A DNA stretch of 64,000 nucleotides from assembly GCA_011525915.1 (NCBI GenBank), contig WYBM01000015.1:248001-312000 (forward strand), read 5' to 3'. Below the pieces are notes generated by a model. It saw only the letters and a list, made by a program, of their open reading frames with translations, was not told where the DNA came from and did not search any database. This document shows positions 33,980 through 42,889 of the stretch, one piece after another; positions within the stretch are counted from its first letter, which is position 1; each line of letters starts with the position of its first letter. Source of the stretch: Ardenticatenaceae bacterium. Its GTDB lineage: Bacteria > Chloroflexota > Anaerolineae > Promineifilales > Promineifilaceae. The translations under genes were made by a program, and so were the position numbers.

Positions 33980-34312
33980 ATGCCAACGTACATGTATAGA
34001 TGTAGAGCCTGTGATTATGAGTTTGAGAAGCGGCAGAGGATGAGCGAAGATCCACTCATCAATTGCCCGGACTGTGGCAAACCGGAACTTCGTAAGGTTG
34101 TTAATTCGGTTGGCGTTGTCTTCAAAGGCAGCGGCTTTTACGTGACTGATAATCGTAATGGTTCCTCTAAAGCGGCAAACGGGAGTAGTAAAACCGAAGC
34201 AACGGACAGTGATAAAAAACCGGAAAGCACAACCAATAGTAAGGATACCGGTAGTACCGAAACGGTAAAGAGCAGCCCTGCCCCAGAAAAAGCAGCTGCC
34301 CCAGCTACATAA
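33980..34312 (+). CDS. FmdB-type zinc-ribbon protein with a low-complexity tail
   Basis: A 110-residue protein. Residues 1 to 55 match the FmdB putative regulatory domain: MPTYMYRCRACDYEFEKRQ, the second metal pair CPDCGK, and a GSGFYVTD end. Two CxxC pairs would bind one zinc. The tail (residues 60 to 110) is rich in Ser, Thr, Lys and Ala and probably disordered. Members are widespread and annotated as putative transcription factors or zinc-ribbon proteins; no function is proven. A terminator hairpin follows. Confidence 0.88.
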   Translation: MPTYMYRCRACDYEFEKRQRMSEDPLINCPDCGKPELRKVVNSVGVVFKGSGFYVTDNRNGSSKAANGSSKTEATDSDKKPESTTNSKDTGSTETVKSSPAPEKAAAPAT

Positions 34313-34341
34313 TTCCCTGATCAGCGGAAAATAAAGTTAAG

Positions 34342-34370
34342 AGCCTGGGTATCCAGGCTTTTCTGTTTTA
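34342..34370 (+). terminator. Terminator of the zinc-ribbon gene
   Basis: AGCCTGG (34342-34348), loop GTAT, CCAGGCT (34353-34359), then TTTCTGTTTTA. The stem is perfect and the T-rich tail is on the + strand, as expected for an intrinsic terminator. Confidence 0.75.
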
Positions 34371-34384
34371 GGGGCCCACGGCCG

Positions 34385-34687
34385 TTACAATTGAAAACCA
34401 CCCGTGGCCGCGATGACCTTCTTTTGAAAGCGCTCCACGTATTGTTGTAACCGGCTGATCAACCCCTCCCATTCGTCACTGTGTACGGCCGTTCGCATTT
34501 GTTCGGCCGTAGGTGTGATGCCGCTGGCTAACTTTTGCTCACACTCGCCATACTGTGTATACCAGACCTGAATATCCATGATGCCTAGTTTATTCAAGCC
34601 AGGAATAAACTCATGCACCAGAAACTCAAAATACTCCGACTCTGTTTCCGGCCGAATATCCCAGCGCATCAATAATTTTGCGGGCAT
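34385..34687 (-). CDS. Small hypothetical protein (possible dimeric alpha/beta-barrel fold)
   Basis: A 100-residue protein, 6 bases downstream of the metallo-beta-lactamase-fold gene on the same strand, so probably co-transcribed. LLMRWDIRPETESEYFEFL is a beta strand followed by a helix, and IMDIQVWYTQYGECEQ a second strand, as in NIPSNAP/EthD-like barrels. I do not recognise a family. It contains a single Cys and no catalytic motif. Confidence 0.6.
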   Translation of the reverse strand: MPAKLLMRWDIRPETESEYFEFLVHEFIPGLNKLGIMDIQVWYTQYGECEQKLASGITPTAEQMRTAVHSDEWEGLISRLQQYVERFQKKVIAATGGFQL

Positions 34688-34693
34688 GACTTG

Positions 34694-35323
34694 TCAGATC
34701 CTTGGTGTCAGTAAGACGGGTTCCGTCTCTTCTGGCAGATTCGTCAGGGAGATTTTTAAACTATCTTCCTGGCGAACGTCTGTAACACCCATTTCCTTGA
34801 GAAAACGGTCAACATCATCAAGTTCCAGTTTGAGGCCGGGCATACGGTAATGCATGGGAATCACAATGTTTGGTTCTATCATTGAAACCAGTTCGGCGGC
34901 CTGCGCCGCATTCAGGCTGTTGCCACCGCCCACCGGCACCAGCAGCACATTCACCAGTTCTAGAGCTTCAATTTGTGTTTGTGAGGGCACAGATTGCATA
35001 TCGCCCAGGTGGGCTACAGTCAGCCCGTCATAATCAATAACGTAAATAACATTTTGATTCGTTTTGGCATCGTTGATTGTGCGAATGCCGGTAATAAAAA
35101 CGCCGCCAATTTCATACTCACCAGGGCCAGACAATTGATGCACCACGCCGCTGACACCTTCTACAAAATTATGCCCCCTGGCATCATGGCTTACGGTGAC
35201 CACGTCTGCTTTTAATCTGAGAGCGGGCAACCCCAAATGGCCGTTGTAGGGATCGGTTACAACAGTGGTGTATTTACGCTCGGTAAGTCTAAAACAGCTT
35301 AATCCATACCAGGTCAATTCCAT
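34694..35323 (-). CDS. Metallo-beta-lactamase-fold hydrolase
   Basis: A 209-residue protein with TAAGGAG before the start. The fold is that of the YtkL/UPF0173-like branch: ELTWYGLSCFRL, TVVTDPYNG, the metal loop VTVSHDARGHN, GPGEYEIGGVFITGI, VAHLGDMQ and VIPMHYRMPG. The classical HxHxDH is reduced to SHDxxxHN, as in that branch. The substrate is unknown; related proteins are annotated as metal-dependent hydrolases of the L-ascorbate-6-phosphate lactonase type. The small protein downstream is likely in the same operon. Confidence 0.85.
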   Translation of the reverse strand: MELTWYGLSCFRLTERKYTTVVTDPYNGHLGLPALRLKADVVTVSHDARGHNFVEGVSGVVHQLSGPGEYEIGGVFITGIRTINDAKTNQNVIYVIDYDGLTVAHLGDMQSVPSQTQIEALELVNVLLVPVGGGNSLNAAQAAELVSMIEPNIVIPMHYRMPGLKLELDDVDRFLKEMGVTDVRQEDSLKISLTNLPEETEPVLLTPRI

Positions 35324-35473
35324 AAAGTGTTCTCCTTAGAGGCTGCAATTATACCTGATACCCATTTCACGGCGAAACTATTTTCAGATACGCAACCTGA
35401 CACAAGATGTCAACAATTTGTTTTTAAATAACAACATCAGCATAACACAAGGACTTTGCCGGGAGTGAATGAC

Positions 35474-37450
35474 ATGATGAATCAATTTCAACTGCTATCT
35501 GATTATGACCCCACCGGAGACCAACCTCAGGCCATCAGCGGGTTGGTGAGGGGGCTGCATGATCATTTGCGCCAGCAGGTGCTTTTGGGTGCAACCGGCA
35601 CTGGTAAGACCTTTACCATCGCCAATGTCATCCAGCAGGTGCAGCGCCCTACCATTGTTTTTGCCCATAATAAGACGCTGGCGGCCCAACTCTATAGTGA
35701 GTTTAAACAATTCTTTCCTCATAACGCGGTTAGTTACTTTGTGAGCTACTATGACTATTATCAGCCGGAGGCGTACATTCCCCGCACAGACACTTACATT
35801 GAAAAGACGACAGAGATCAACGCAGAGATAGAGATGATGCGGTTGGCAGCCACCCAGTCGTTGGCTACCCGGCGTGATGTCATTGTGGTGGCCAGCGTTA
35901 GCGCTATTTACTCGTTAGGCGACCCCGTAAAATACAACCAGGCACGGGTGGAGTTTGGGGTAGGGCAGGTGAAACAGCGCAACAAGATGCTGCGTCATCT
36001 TATTGGCATTCGCTACGAACGTAATGATGTAGATTTTAAACTCGGCTCGTTTCGGGTACGTGGAGATGTGTTGGAGATACGGCCGTCTTACACCGAATCT
36101 GCTTATCGTGTCCAGTTTTGGGGTGATGAGGTGGAACGTATTACCGAGATTGATCCACTGACCGGTGAACTGCTGGCTGACAGGGACAGCCTGCTTATTC
36201 ACCCCGCCAAACATTTTGTCACCGCTGATGATGAGATAGAGACGGCCGTGGCCAGCATTGAAACCGAGCTGGAGCAAGCGCTTGATGAACTCACCCGTCA
36301 GAACAAACTGCTAGAAGCACAGCGGTTGGAACAGCGCACCCGTTATGATATGGAAATGCTGCGTGAAGTGGGCTACTGCTCCGGCAGTGAAAACTACACC
36401 CGCCACTTCTCTCAACGTGAGCCGGGGCTGCCTCCCTGGACCCTGCTGGATTACTTCCCAGATGATTACCTGATGGTCATTGATGAAAGCCACATGACCC
36501 TGCCCCAGATTCGGGCCATGTACAACGGTGACCGCCAACGCAAACAGACACTGGTGGATTACGGCTTCCGCCTGCCCAGCGCCCTGGACAACCGCCCCCT
36601 AACCTTTGCCGAATGGGAAGACCGGGTTTTTCAACTCATTTATACGTCGGCCACGCCGGGGCCTTATGAGCAGGCCCATAGTGAATGCACCGTGCAGCAA
36701 ATCATCCGGCCCACCGGTTTGCTGGACCCGCAGGTAGAGGTACGGCCGGTGAAGGGGCAGGTGGATGACCTGCTCTTTGAGGTAAAGCAGCGCATTTATC
36801 GGGGTGAGCGGGCCCTCATTACCACGCTCACCAAACGTATGGCTGAAGACCTGGCCAATTATTTGCAAGAGATGGGGTTAAATGTCCATTATCTGCACAG
36901 CGAAGTAGACACCTTTGAGCGCGTGGAGATTTTACAAGACCTGCGTGCCGGTGTTTATGATGCGGTGGTGGGCATTAACCTGCTGCGTGAAGGGTTAGAC
37001 CTGCCGGAAGTGTCTTTGGTGGCCATTCTGGATGCCGACAAGGAAGGGTTTCTGCGTTCAGAGACAGCGCTTATCCAGACCATTGGCCGGGCGGCGCGGC
37101 ATGAATGTGGGCAGGTGATCATGTATGCAGACAGGACAACGGACTCGATGCGGCGGGCAATTGAGGAGACCAACCGCCGCCGTGACGTGCAGCAAACTTA
37201 CAATACCCAACATGGCATCACACCGCGTACCATTGTTAAGGCCCAAGGGGAGATGCTGCCGTCTAAAGAACGGGTGGTAGCCACGGCCGTGGCCGAACCA
37301 GTACCTCATTACCAACCCGGCGATATCCTGGCCGAAATAGATGAATTGGAACGTGCTATGCAGGCCGCCGCCCAGGCTCTGGAGTTTGAGAAAGCTGCCC
37401 GCCTACGTGACCAACTCATTCACCTGCGGGCGCAGCTAGAACCGGCCTGA
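35474..37450 (+). CDS. uvrB: Excinuclease ABC subunit B
   Basis: 658 residues from ATG 35474, behind GGGAG; the frame extends 6 codons further left to a TTG without such a site. Nucleotide-excision-repair helicase: Walker [12 protein letters not shown], the beta-hairpin [20 protein letters not shown] that inserts into DNA, VIDESH (Walker B), [26 protein letters not shown] and a C-terminal UVR motif ([13 protein letters not shown]) that binds UvrC. Length is normal for the family. It is monocistronic here; no LexA-like box is evident in the 150 bases upstream. Confidence 0.98.
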   Translation: MMNQFQLLSDYDPTGDQPQAISGLVRGLHDHLRQQVLLGATGTGKTFTIANVIQQVQRPTIVFAHNKTLAAQLYSEFKQFFPHNAVSYFVSYYDYYQPEAYIPRTDTYIEKTTEINAEIEMMRLAATQSLATRRDVIVVASVSAIYSLGDPVKYNQARVEFGVGQVKQRNKMLRHLIGIRYERNDVDFKLGSFRVRGDVLEIRPSYTESAYRVQFWGDEVERITEIDPLTGELLADRDSLLIHPAKHFVTADDEIETAVASIETELEQALDELTRQNKLLEAQRLEQRTRYDMEMLREVGYCSGSENYTRHFSQREPGLPPWTLLDYFPDDYLMVIDESHMTLPQIRAMYNGDRQRKQTLVDYGFRLPSALDNRPLTFAEWEDRVFQLIYTSATPGPYEQAHSECTVQQIIRPTGLLDPQVEVRPVKGQVDDLLFEVKQRIYRGERALITTLTKRMAEDLANYLQEMGLNVHYLHSEVDTFERVEILQDLRAGVYDAVVGINLLREGLDLPEVSLVAILDADKEGFLRSETALIQTIGRAARHECGQVIMYADRTTDSMRRAIEETNRRRDVQQTYNTQHGITPRTIVKAQGEMLPSKERVVATAVAEPVPHYQPGDILAEIDELERAMQAAAQALEFEKAARLRDQLIHLRAQLEPA

Positions 37451-37476
37451 TGTCCCAGGGCATTTTAAGGTGGTCT

Positions 37477-37548
37477 GTATTCAGTTGTCAGTATTCAGTT
37501 GTCAGTATTCAGTGGGGTGTCCTTCCAGACTGATTACTGGACACTGAT
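37477..37548. repeat. Dispersed repeat: tandem GTATTCAGTTGTCA units plus inverted arm
   Basis: The 14-base unit GTATTCAGTTGTCA is repeated at 37477 and 37491, with a partial third copy at 37505. CTGATTACTGGACACTGA (37530-37547) is an imperfect reverse complement of these units, so the RNA could fold. It lies between the convergent uvrB and ABC-transporter genes and belongs to the same family as the elements near 12633, 49328 and 52705. Confidence 0.65.
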
Positions 37549-37575
37549 CACCGATTACAAGGTAAGAGTCCAAAG

Positions 37576-38580
37576 TTACTTCTGAGCGGTGTCTAACAGC
37601 CCGTTTTCATAAATGCGGCGGATGGTGGCTTCGATGTCTGGTTCGCGCACGGCCAGATCACGCACCCGATAGTGGGCCGACAACCGGCCGATTAATTCTG
37701 AGGCGCTGATGCTCTGGCGGTCAAACTGGTATTTGGCCCGCAGGTCATGGTAATGGATAAGTTCTGCGCCGGCCAGGGGTACGGCCGTGTATGCCTCAGC
37801 AAAGTCTACAATGAGTTCGCGCTTGCCGCCAAAGCGGTCTTGTAAGTTTTGTAGATCACCGTCATAAAGAAGACGCCCGTGATCAATGATCATCACTCGC
37901 GAACAAAGCCGCTCTACATCCGCCATGTCATGGGTGGTGAGTAGAATGGTGGTGCCCCGGTCAGCATTAATGTGCTGGATGAATTCGCGGATGCGTTCTT
38001 TGGCCACCACATCCAGACCAATGGTTGGCTCGTCTAGAAAAAGCAGGTCAGGGTCGTGCAGCAGGGCGGCGCAAATGTCGGCCCGCATGCGCTGGCCCAG
38101 TGACAGAGAACGCACAGGCGTGTGCAGGAAGGGTTCCATTTCCAGCAAGGTGGTAAATTCGGCCAGGTTGTTTTGGAAACGGCCGTCTTCCACCCGGTAA
38201 ATGTGTTTTAGCAGCGCCAATGATTCGATGACGGGCAAGTCCCACCACAGCGTGGTGCGCTGGCCGAAGACCGCCCCAATGTGCTGCACATAGGCCTGGC
38301 GCTGCTGCCAGGGCACACGGCCGTTGGCCATGAGCTGGCCGCCCGTAGGCACCAACAACCCCGTTAACATCTTAATGGTGGTGGACTTGCCCGCACCATT
38401 GGGGCCCAGGTAACCTACCAACTCGCCAGGCGCTACCGTGAAGCTGATGCCATCCACCGCTTTGACCGTGGTAAAGGTGCGTGTGGTCAAATTGCGCAGC
38501 GCGCCCCATACACCACGATGATGCTGGCTGACCTTAAAGTGCTTTTGTAGATTTTTGACGGTAATGATGCTCATAGCCAA
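37576..38580 (-). CDS. ABC-2 exporter ATP-binding protein
   Basis: A 334-residue ATPase. Walker A LGPNGAGKSTT, the Q-loop region, signature LSLGQRMRADI, Walker B LLFLDEPTIGLD and the H-loop LTTHDM are all present. The long form with a C-terminal region of about 90 residues is typical of the group working with PF06182-type permeases (daunorubicin/viologen-exporter-like). The two permease genes lie directly upstream on the same strand. Together they would export a hydrophobic compound or lipid; the cargo is unknown. Confidence 0.93.
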   Translation of the reverse strand: MAMSIITVKNLQKHFKVSQHHRGVWGALRNLTTRTFTTVKAVDGISFTVAPGELVGYLGPNGAGKSTTIKMLTGLLVPTGGQLMANGRVPWQQRQAYVQHIGAVFGQRTTLWWDLPVIESLALLKHIYRVEDGRFQNNLAEFTTLLEMEPFLHTPVRSLSLGQRMRADICAALLHDPDLLFLDEPTIGLDVVAKERIREFIQHINADRGTTILLTTHDMADVERLCSRVMIIDHGRLLYDGDLQNLQDRFGGKRELIVDFAEAYTAVPLAGAELIHYHDLRAKYQFDRQSISASELIGRLSAHYRVRDLAVREPDIEATIRRIYENGLLDTAQK

Positions 38581-38603
38581 TGCTTACTCATCCATTTACC
38601 GGC

Positions 38604-39413
38604 CTATGAGCCGGTGCTTTGATAATGTTGAATGCCAAAGCGCCAGAAGCGTAGGGCCACCCCCATCATGCCTATGCCCACCAGCGGCGCCAGAAAAGGG
38701 GCAATGGCCGGAACCTTGGCCAGTTCGGGCCTGTCTAAAAAGTAGAGCGCCGGAAAGTAGGTCAGGAAAATGGCAGGCACGATAAAGGTGAAAAAGCGTT
38801 GAATCCAGTGGGGGTAAATGCTCATGGGGTAGGAGATCGTAAAACTGCTGCCATACGTAAGAATGTTCATCACTTCGATGGACTCTACAGTCCAGAAAGT
38901 GATGGTGGCGCCTATGATGAAAAGCCCGCCAAAAAAGAGAAAAACGCTCAGAATGACTACCGGCAGGTAGAGCAGCTTCTCTGGTGTCCAGACGATAGGG
39001 TTTTGTTGCAGGGCAAATGTAAAAATGCCCAGCCCAAAAATGATCTTGCCCAGCCGTCTTAACGTCAGGTCCAGCCCCATGACCTGGGCGGTAATGTTGA
39101 TGGGGCGCAGCAAAAGCTGGTCAAAGGTGCCGCGCCGCACGTGCTGGCCAAAGTAAGGCGGGTCAAACCCGGCAAAGATCAGGTCCATCAACCCAAAGGC
39201 GATTTCAGAAAGGCCATAAAGGAAGGCTACTTCAGCCAACGTCCAGCCCTGAAGGCTGCCAAAACGCTGCAAGACAAGGGCAATAGAACCAAATTCCAGG
39301 GCCACAATCAGCCCGGTGCTGCCTAGATCCATCAGGAAAGAGGCACGGTATTGCATCTGACTGCGTATTTGCACACCGAGCAAACGGCCGTAGATGGTGA
39401 GGGTATGGTGCAT
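38604..39413 (-). CDS. ABC-2 family permease (PF06182-like), second subunit
   Basis: A 269-residue membrane protein with about six membrane segments. The central SEIAFGLMDLIFAGFDPPYF and RGTFDQLLLRPI stretches and the RFGSLQGWTLAEVAFLYG loop are typical of ABC2_membrane_6 permeases. It sits 23 bases upstream of its ATPase and 12 bases downstream of the paired permease. Two unequal permeases plus one ATPase is the usual composition of this exporter type. Confidence 0.88.
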   Translation of the reverse strand: MHHTLTIYGRLLGVQIRSQMQYRASFLMDLGSTGLIVALEFGSIALVLQRFGSLQGWTLAEVAFLYGLSEIAFGLMDLIFAGFDPPYFGQHVRRGTFDQLLLRPINITAQVMGLDLTLRRLGKIIFGLGIFTFALQQNPIVWTPEKLLYLPVVILSVFLFFGGLFIIGATITFWTVESIEVMNILTYGSSFTISYPMSIYPHWIQRFFTFIVPAIFLTYFPALYFLDRPELAKVPAIAPFLAPLVGIGMMGVALRFWRFGIQHYQSTGS

Positions 39414-39425
39414 AACTTGTAGGGT

Positions 39426-40217
39426 TTAGCCTCCCAAAATGACCAGGCGCTTCACGGCGGAGCGCAGCACCATCTGCCCGGTCACGTACAGGCCAACCGC
39501 CCAGGCGGTTTGCCACAGTAATGCCTGGGCCAATGCCTGGCCGGTCAAGTGGCCCAGGTACACTTCTACTACCACATTTAACATGGCCGGAAACGGCGTC
39601 AGGGCGGCGAGGGTCTGCACCCAGGCTGGGAAAAAGGCCAGGGGCATGAGAAACCCGGAAAAAAAACCGGCGATAGTGTAGCCAAAACGGCCGATGCCGC
39701 GGGCGTTGGGCGTCCAAAAAGCGGCCAGGTTAAGCAAAAAGCGGAAAGTAAAGCTCACCAACCAGGCCAGCACAAGCGCCAGGCAAACGGCCGCCCAATG
39801 CCCCACATCCCCAGGGTGTGCCATCTCAAAAAAGAGACTGTAGAGTGCCATAATCGTGACGCCGCGCAAAACAAAGGCCACGGCGGCGCGACCACCGTCT
39901 TGGGCCAGCCAAAAGCTGAAAAAGCCTATGGGCTTCAGCAGGTCATTGGCCACTTCACCCGTGTACACTGCGTTCATCAAGTCATACCAGCCAAAGAGGC
40001 TGAGGTAGGCGATCATCATCTGTGTCAGGGCCATGTAGGTGAACAAGTCGGCACGGCCGTAGCCTTCGATGCTTGTTTGTGACCCCAAAATGGCTAATAA
40101 CACTGACACACGCAAGATGCCAAAGAAGAAGTTGGTCACCAGCCCGGCGATGGCTGCTGCCCGGTAAGTGAGGTGCCGCTGAAATGATCGTTTGAGAATT
40201 TCCCAGAATAGGCGCAT
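39426..40217 (-). CDS. ABC-2 family permease (PF06182-like), first subunit
   Basis: A 263-residue membrane protein with about six segments. GYGRADLFTYMALTQMMIAY and GEVANDLLKPIGFFSFWLAQ are the counterparts of the second permease's motifs and mark the two as distant paralogues. It is the first gene of the three-gene exporter operon. No ribosome-binding site is strong; CACATG precedes the start. Confidence 0.88.
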   Translation of the reverse strand: MRLFWEILKRSFQRHLTYRAAAIAGLVTNFFFGILRVSVLLAILGSQTSIEGYGRADLFTYMALTQMMIAYLSLFGWYDLMNAVYTGEVANDLLKPIGFFSFWLAQDGGRAAVAFVLRGVTIMALYSLFFEMAHPGDVGHWAAVCLALVLAWLVSFTFRFLLNLAAFWTPNARGIGRFGYTIAGFFSGFLMPLAFFPAWVQTLAALTPFPAMLNVVVEVYLGHLTGQALAQALLWQTAWAVGLYVTGQMVLRSAVKRLVILGG

Positions 40218-40340
40218 GTGCTTCTCTTAACATATGGGTGTGCTTATCTCTAACCCTGCCGTAAGGTTTGTTTTCTGGAAACCAGCCCGCAATTCTGCCC
40301 CCCATGAGGTGAAAAGTCAAGAAAACGAACCTGCTTTTGC

Positions 40341-40369
40341 TTGACGGCTATGGTTGCCTGGGTTAGAAT
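40341..40369 (+). promoter_or_regulatory. Sigma-70-like promoter of the ffh leader
   Basis: TTGACG (40341-40346) and TAGAAT (40364-40369) are exactly 17 bases apart. Transcription would begin near 40376, leaving a leader of about 215 bases before the ffh start. It is the best consensus match seen in the right half of the window. Confidence 0.7.
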
Positions 40370-40375
40370 CATGCG

Positions 40376-40591
40376 TCTTGTAAGGCAACATAATGCATTT
40401 TAAAGTTTGGTAGACTACGGGAAGATGCATGGTGTGCATGTTCAGAGTTTACACATGCAAAAACGCATAAGACAGCATCTTTTCATTTAACAGCTTCTGC
40501 GTTTTTGCCTTACAGTTGCAGCAGTGCCAGGTACGCCGGGGAGGATCCAAACTCTTTGGCGGCGTACCTGGCACTACTACTGTGTAAAGAG
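40376..40591 (+). ncRNA. Candidate structured leader RNA of ffh
   Basis: Several perfect inverted repeats lie in this leader: TGTAAGGCA (40379-40387) with TGCCTTACA (40506-40514); GCAAAAACGCA (40457-40467) with TGCGTTTTTGC (40498-40508); ATGCA/TGCAT at 40425-40439; and AGTGCCAGGTACGCCG (40523-40538) with CGGCGTACCTGGCACT (40560-40575). The first two share bases 40506-40508, so they stack or compete. No known riboswitch or the GGAA-loop motif of SRP RNA was recognised. The last hairpin ends 16 bases before the ffh ATG and could control its translation. Confidence 0.45.
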
Positions 40592-41932
40592 ATGTTTGAA
40601 TCATTAGGCAGTCGCCTGCAAACAGTTTTTGATGGCTTGCAACGCCGCGGTAAGTTAAGCGAGGCGGATGTAGACGCGGCTATGCGTGAAGTGCGCCTGG
40701 CTCTGTTAGAAGCAGACGTTAATTACAAAGTGGTCAAAAGCTTTGTAGAACGTGTGCGTGAACGGGCTGTGGGGCAAGATGTCATGCGCAGCCTTACGCC
40801 AGGGCAGCAGGTTGTTAAAATTGTGCACGAAGAGCTGATTGCCACGCTGGGCGAACCGGGGCGTTTGAACCTGGGTATGCAATCACCGGCCGTCATTATG
40901 CTGGTGGGTTTGCAAGGCGCGGGTAAAACAACCATGGCCGGTAAGCTGGCGAGTTATTTACGCAAACAAGGGCGACGGCCGTTGCTGGTAGGGGCTGATG
41001 TTTACCGTCCTGCCGCCATCAACCAACTACAAACGCTCGGCCGTCAACTTGATATTCCGGTCTACGATGAAGGACCACAAGCCAGCCCCGTCAAGGTGTG
41101 CGCCAACGGTGTCACGCGTGCCAAAAACGAAGGGCTGACAACGGTTATCCTGGATACGGCCGGCCGCCTGAACATTGACGAAATGATGATGGATGAAATT
41201 CGGACCATCAAACAGGCGGTTGCCCCGGTGGAAATATTGCTGGTAGCTGACGCCATGACCGGCCAGGAAGCGGTGCGGGTGGCGAATGACTTTAACCAGG
41301 CAGTGCAGATAACCGGCCTCATCATGACCAAAGTAGATGGTGACGCGCGTGGTGGTGCTTCTATTTCCATGCGTGAAGTCACCGGTGTGCCCATAAAGTT
41401 CCTGGGAACCGGTGAGAAGCTGAATGCCATCGAACCTTTCCATCCTGACAGGTTGGCCAGCCGTATTTTGGGCATGGGTGACGTCCTGACGCTCATTGAA
41501 AAAGCACAAACAGAGATGGACCAGGAAGAAGCAGCCAAAGCCGGTGAACGGCTGATGAAGGGTGACTTTAACCTGGAAGATTTCTTGAAGCAAATGCAGC
41601 AAGTACGTAAATTGGGGCCGATAGGACAGTTGCTGGAGATGATGCCCGGCATGAATAAAATGGCAAAAGACGTGGATCTGAGCCATGCAGAACAGGATTT
41701 GAAGCGCATTGAAGCCATCATCCAGTCCATGACGCCGCGGGAACGCCGGAATCCTAAAGTGATCAAGGCCAGCCGTAAACGGCGCATTGCCGCCGGGTCG
41801 GGCACAACAGTACAGGATGTCAACGTTTTATTGAAGCAGTTTCGTGACATGCAAACGTTGATGAAACAGTTGGGTAAAAATCGAGGCCGGGGCCTGGCAA
41901 ATTTGTTGGGCGGCCGGTTTCCGGGGTTGTGA
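40592..41932 (+). CDS. ffh: Signal recognition particle protein Ffh
   Basis: 446 residues from ATG 40592 (MFESLGSRLQTVF); the frame is open further left through the leader hairpin, but family members start here. The N domain is followed by the GTPase G domain (VGLQGAGKTTMAGKLA, LVGADVYRPAAINQL, ILDTAGRLNIDEMM, TKVDGDARGGASIS) and a Met-rich M domain (from about residue 300, with SMTPRERRNP and the RNA-binding SRKRRIAAGSG). It targets nascent membrane proteins to the Sec system with SRP RNA and FtsY. First gene of the ffh-rpsP-khpA-rimM block. Confidence 0.98.
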   Translation: MFESLGSRLQTVFDGLQRRGKLSEADVDAAMREVRLALLEADVNYKVVKSFVERVRERAVGQDVMRSLTPGQQVVKIVHEELIATLGEPGRLNLGMQSPAVIMLVGLQGAGKTTMAGKLASYLRKQGRRPLLVGADVYRPAAINQLQTLGRQLDIPVYDEGPQASPVKVCANGVTRAKNEGLTTVILDTAGRLNIDEMMMDEIRTIKQAVAPVEILLVADAMTGQEAVRVANDFNQAVQITGLIMTKVDGDARGGASISMREVTGVPIKFLGTGEKLNAIEPFHPDRLASRILGMGDVLTLIEKAQTEMDQEEAAKAGERLMKGDFNLEDFLKQMQQVRKLGPIGQLLEMMPGMNKMAKDVDLSHAEQDLKRIEAIIQSMTPRERRNPKVIKASRKRRIAAGSGTTVQDVNVLLKQFRDMQTLMKQLGKNRGRGLANLLGGRFPGL

Positions 41933-41996
41933 TCGTAAGGGCGTGGTCCGCCCAGTTACTTCATGACGAAATACAAGTTGGAGATTAGAAAAGACA

Positions 41997-42632
41997 ATGC
42001 TTAAAATTCGTTTAGCTCGCACGGGAAAGAAGAAGCAGGCCAGTTATCGGGTAGTGGTAGCAGACAAAGATTCACGGCGTGACGGCCGTGTGGTGGAACG
42101 CATTGGTTATTACAACCCACTGCCGAATCCGGCCGATTACCGCATCAAAGAAGAGCGTGCCCTTTACTGGCTGACTGTAGGTGCCCAACCCACCGACGCT
42201 GTACGTATTCTGTTAGAAAAACAGGGGACATTGGCGCGCCTGGCACGTTTTCATGCCGGCGAAACGTTGGAATCCCTGGTGGCGGAGTTTAGCGGCCCAG
42301 CGGAAGCGGCCAGCCAGCCGCCGGCTGCCCAGCCCAAGGTGGCCGAGGCACCTGCCGTCGCAGCGGTAGAAGAGACGGTCGTCTCAGAAGCGGCCCCGGT
42401 AGAAGCGGCCGTTGCCGAGACAACTGCCGACACTGAAGCGGTGGCCACAGAAGCGGTGGCCGCGGAAGCGGTTGAAGAAGTGGCTGAAGAAACGGCCGCT
42501 GATGATAATGCAGATGCCGCAGAGGTCGTTGAAGTTGAAGCAGTGGCCGATGTGCCAGCCGAGACAGAAGCCGCTGAAGAGGTAGAAGCGACTACAGATG
42601 AAGCAGAAACGGCTGCGGAAGAAAGTGAGTGA
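41997..42632 (+). CDS. rpsP: 30S ribosomal protein S16 with long acidic tail
   Basis: 211 residues, more than twice the usual 80 to 90. Residues 1 to about 85 are a normal S16: MLKIRLARTGKKKQASYRVVV, GRVVERIGYYNPL and AVRILLEKQGTL. From about residue 100 the protein consists almost wholly of Ala, Glu, Val and Thr with a few Asp, an extended acidic low-complexity tail. S16 stabilises the 5' domain of 16S rRNA during 30S assembly; the tail would project from the body or be disordered. Its stop overlaps the GTG start of the next gene. Direct repeats such as gcggtggcc occur in the tail. Confidence 0.95.
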   Translation: MLKIRLARTGKKKQASYRVVVADKDSRRDGRVVERIGYYNPLPNPADYRIKEERALYWLTVGAQPTDAVRILLEKQGTLARLARFHAGETLESLVAEFSGPAEAASQPPAAQPKVAEAPAVAAVEETVVSEAAPVEAAVAETTADTEAVATEAVAAEAVEEVAEETAADDNADAAEVVEVEAVADVPAETEAAEEVEATTDEAETAAEESE

Positions 42633-42889
42633 CGCTTATGACGGCCGACGAAGCTGGTAGTAAAGCGCTGCTGGAATATATTGTCAGGAGCCTGGTAGAC
42701 AGCCCGGATGCCGTGCAGGTGGACGAAACTGGGCATGGCCGGGAGCTGGTTTTGCAGCTTTCGGTGGCCGGTTCAGATATGGGGCGGGTGATCGGTAAAA
42801 ACGGCCGTGTCATCAATGCTATCCGCGCTTTGATCCAGGTTGCTGCTGCTAAAGAAGGCAAGCAGGTTTCTGTAGAAGTTGTTGAATAA
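42629..42889 (+). CDS. khpA: KH-domain RNA-binding protein KhpA
   Basis: An 86-residue protein; GTG 42629 overlaps the S16 stop by 4 bases, and ATG 42638 is an alternative. It is a single KH domain with the GxxG loop in MGRVIGKNGRVINAI and a KQVSVEVVE end. KhpA binds RNA in cells, often with KhpB, and affects ribosome biogenesis and cell division in Gram-positive bacteria. Its place between rpsP and rimM is conserved across many phyla. Confidence 0.95.
   Translation: MTLMTADEAGSKALLEYIVRSLVDSPDAVQVDETGHGRELVLQLSVAGSDMGRVIGKNGRVINAIRALIQVAAAKEGKQVSVEVVE

Noticed and set aside
40523-40575. Hairpin before ffh as SRP RNA (ffs)
   Set aside because: The stem is strong, but the GGAA-type tetraloop and the AGCAGC internal motif of SRP RNA are absent, and the hairpin ends 16 bases from the ffh start.
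41062-41850. 262-residue minus-strand frame opposite ffh
   Set aside because: Shadow of the ffh coding frame; ffh has all family motifs.
42251-42736. Ala/Ser-rich minus-strand frame opposite the S16 tail
   Set aside because: Complement of the low-complexity Ala/Glu codons; no independent support.
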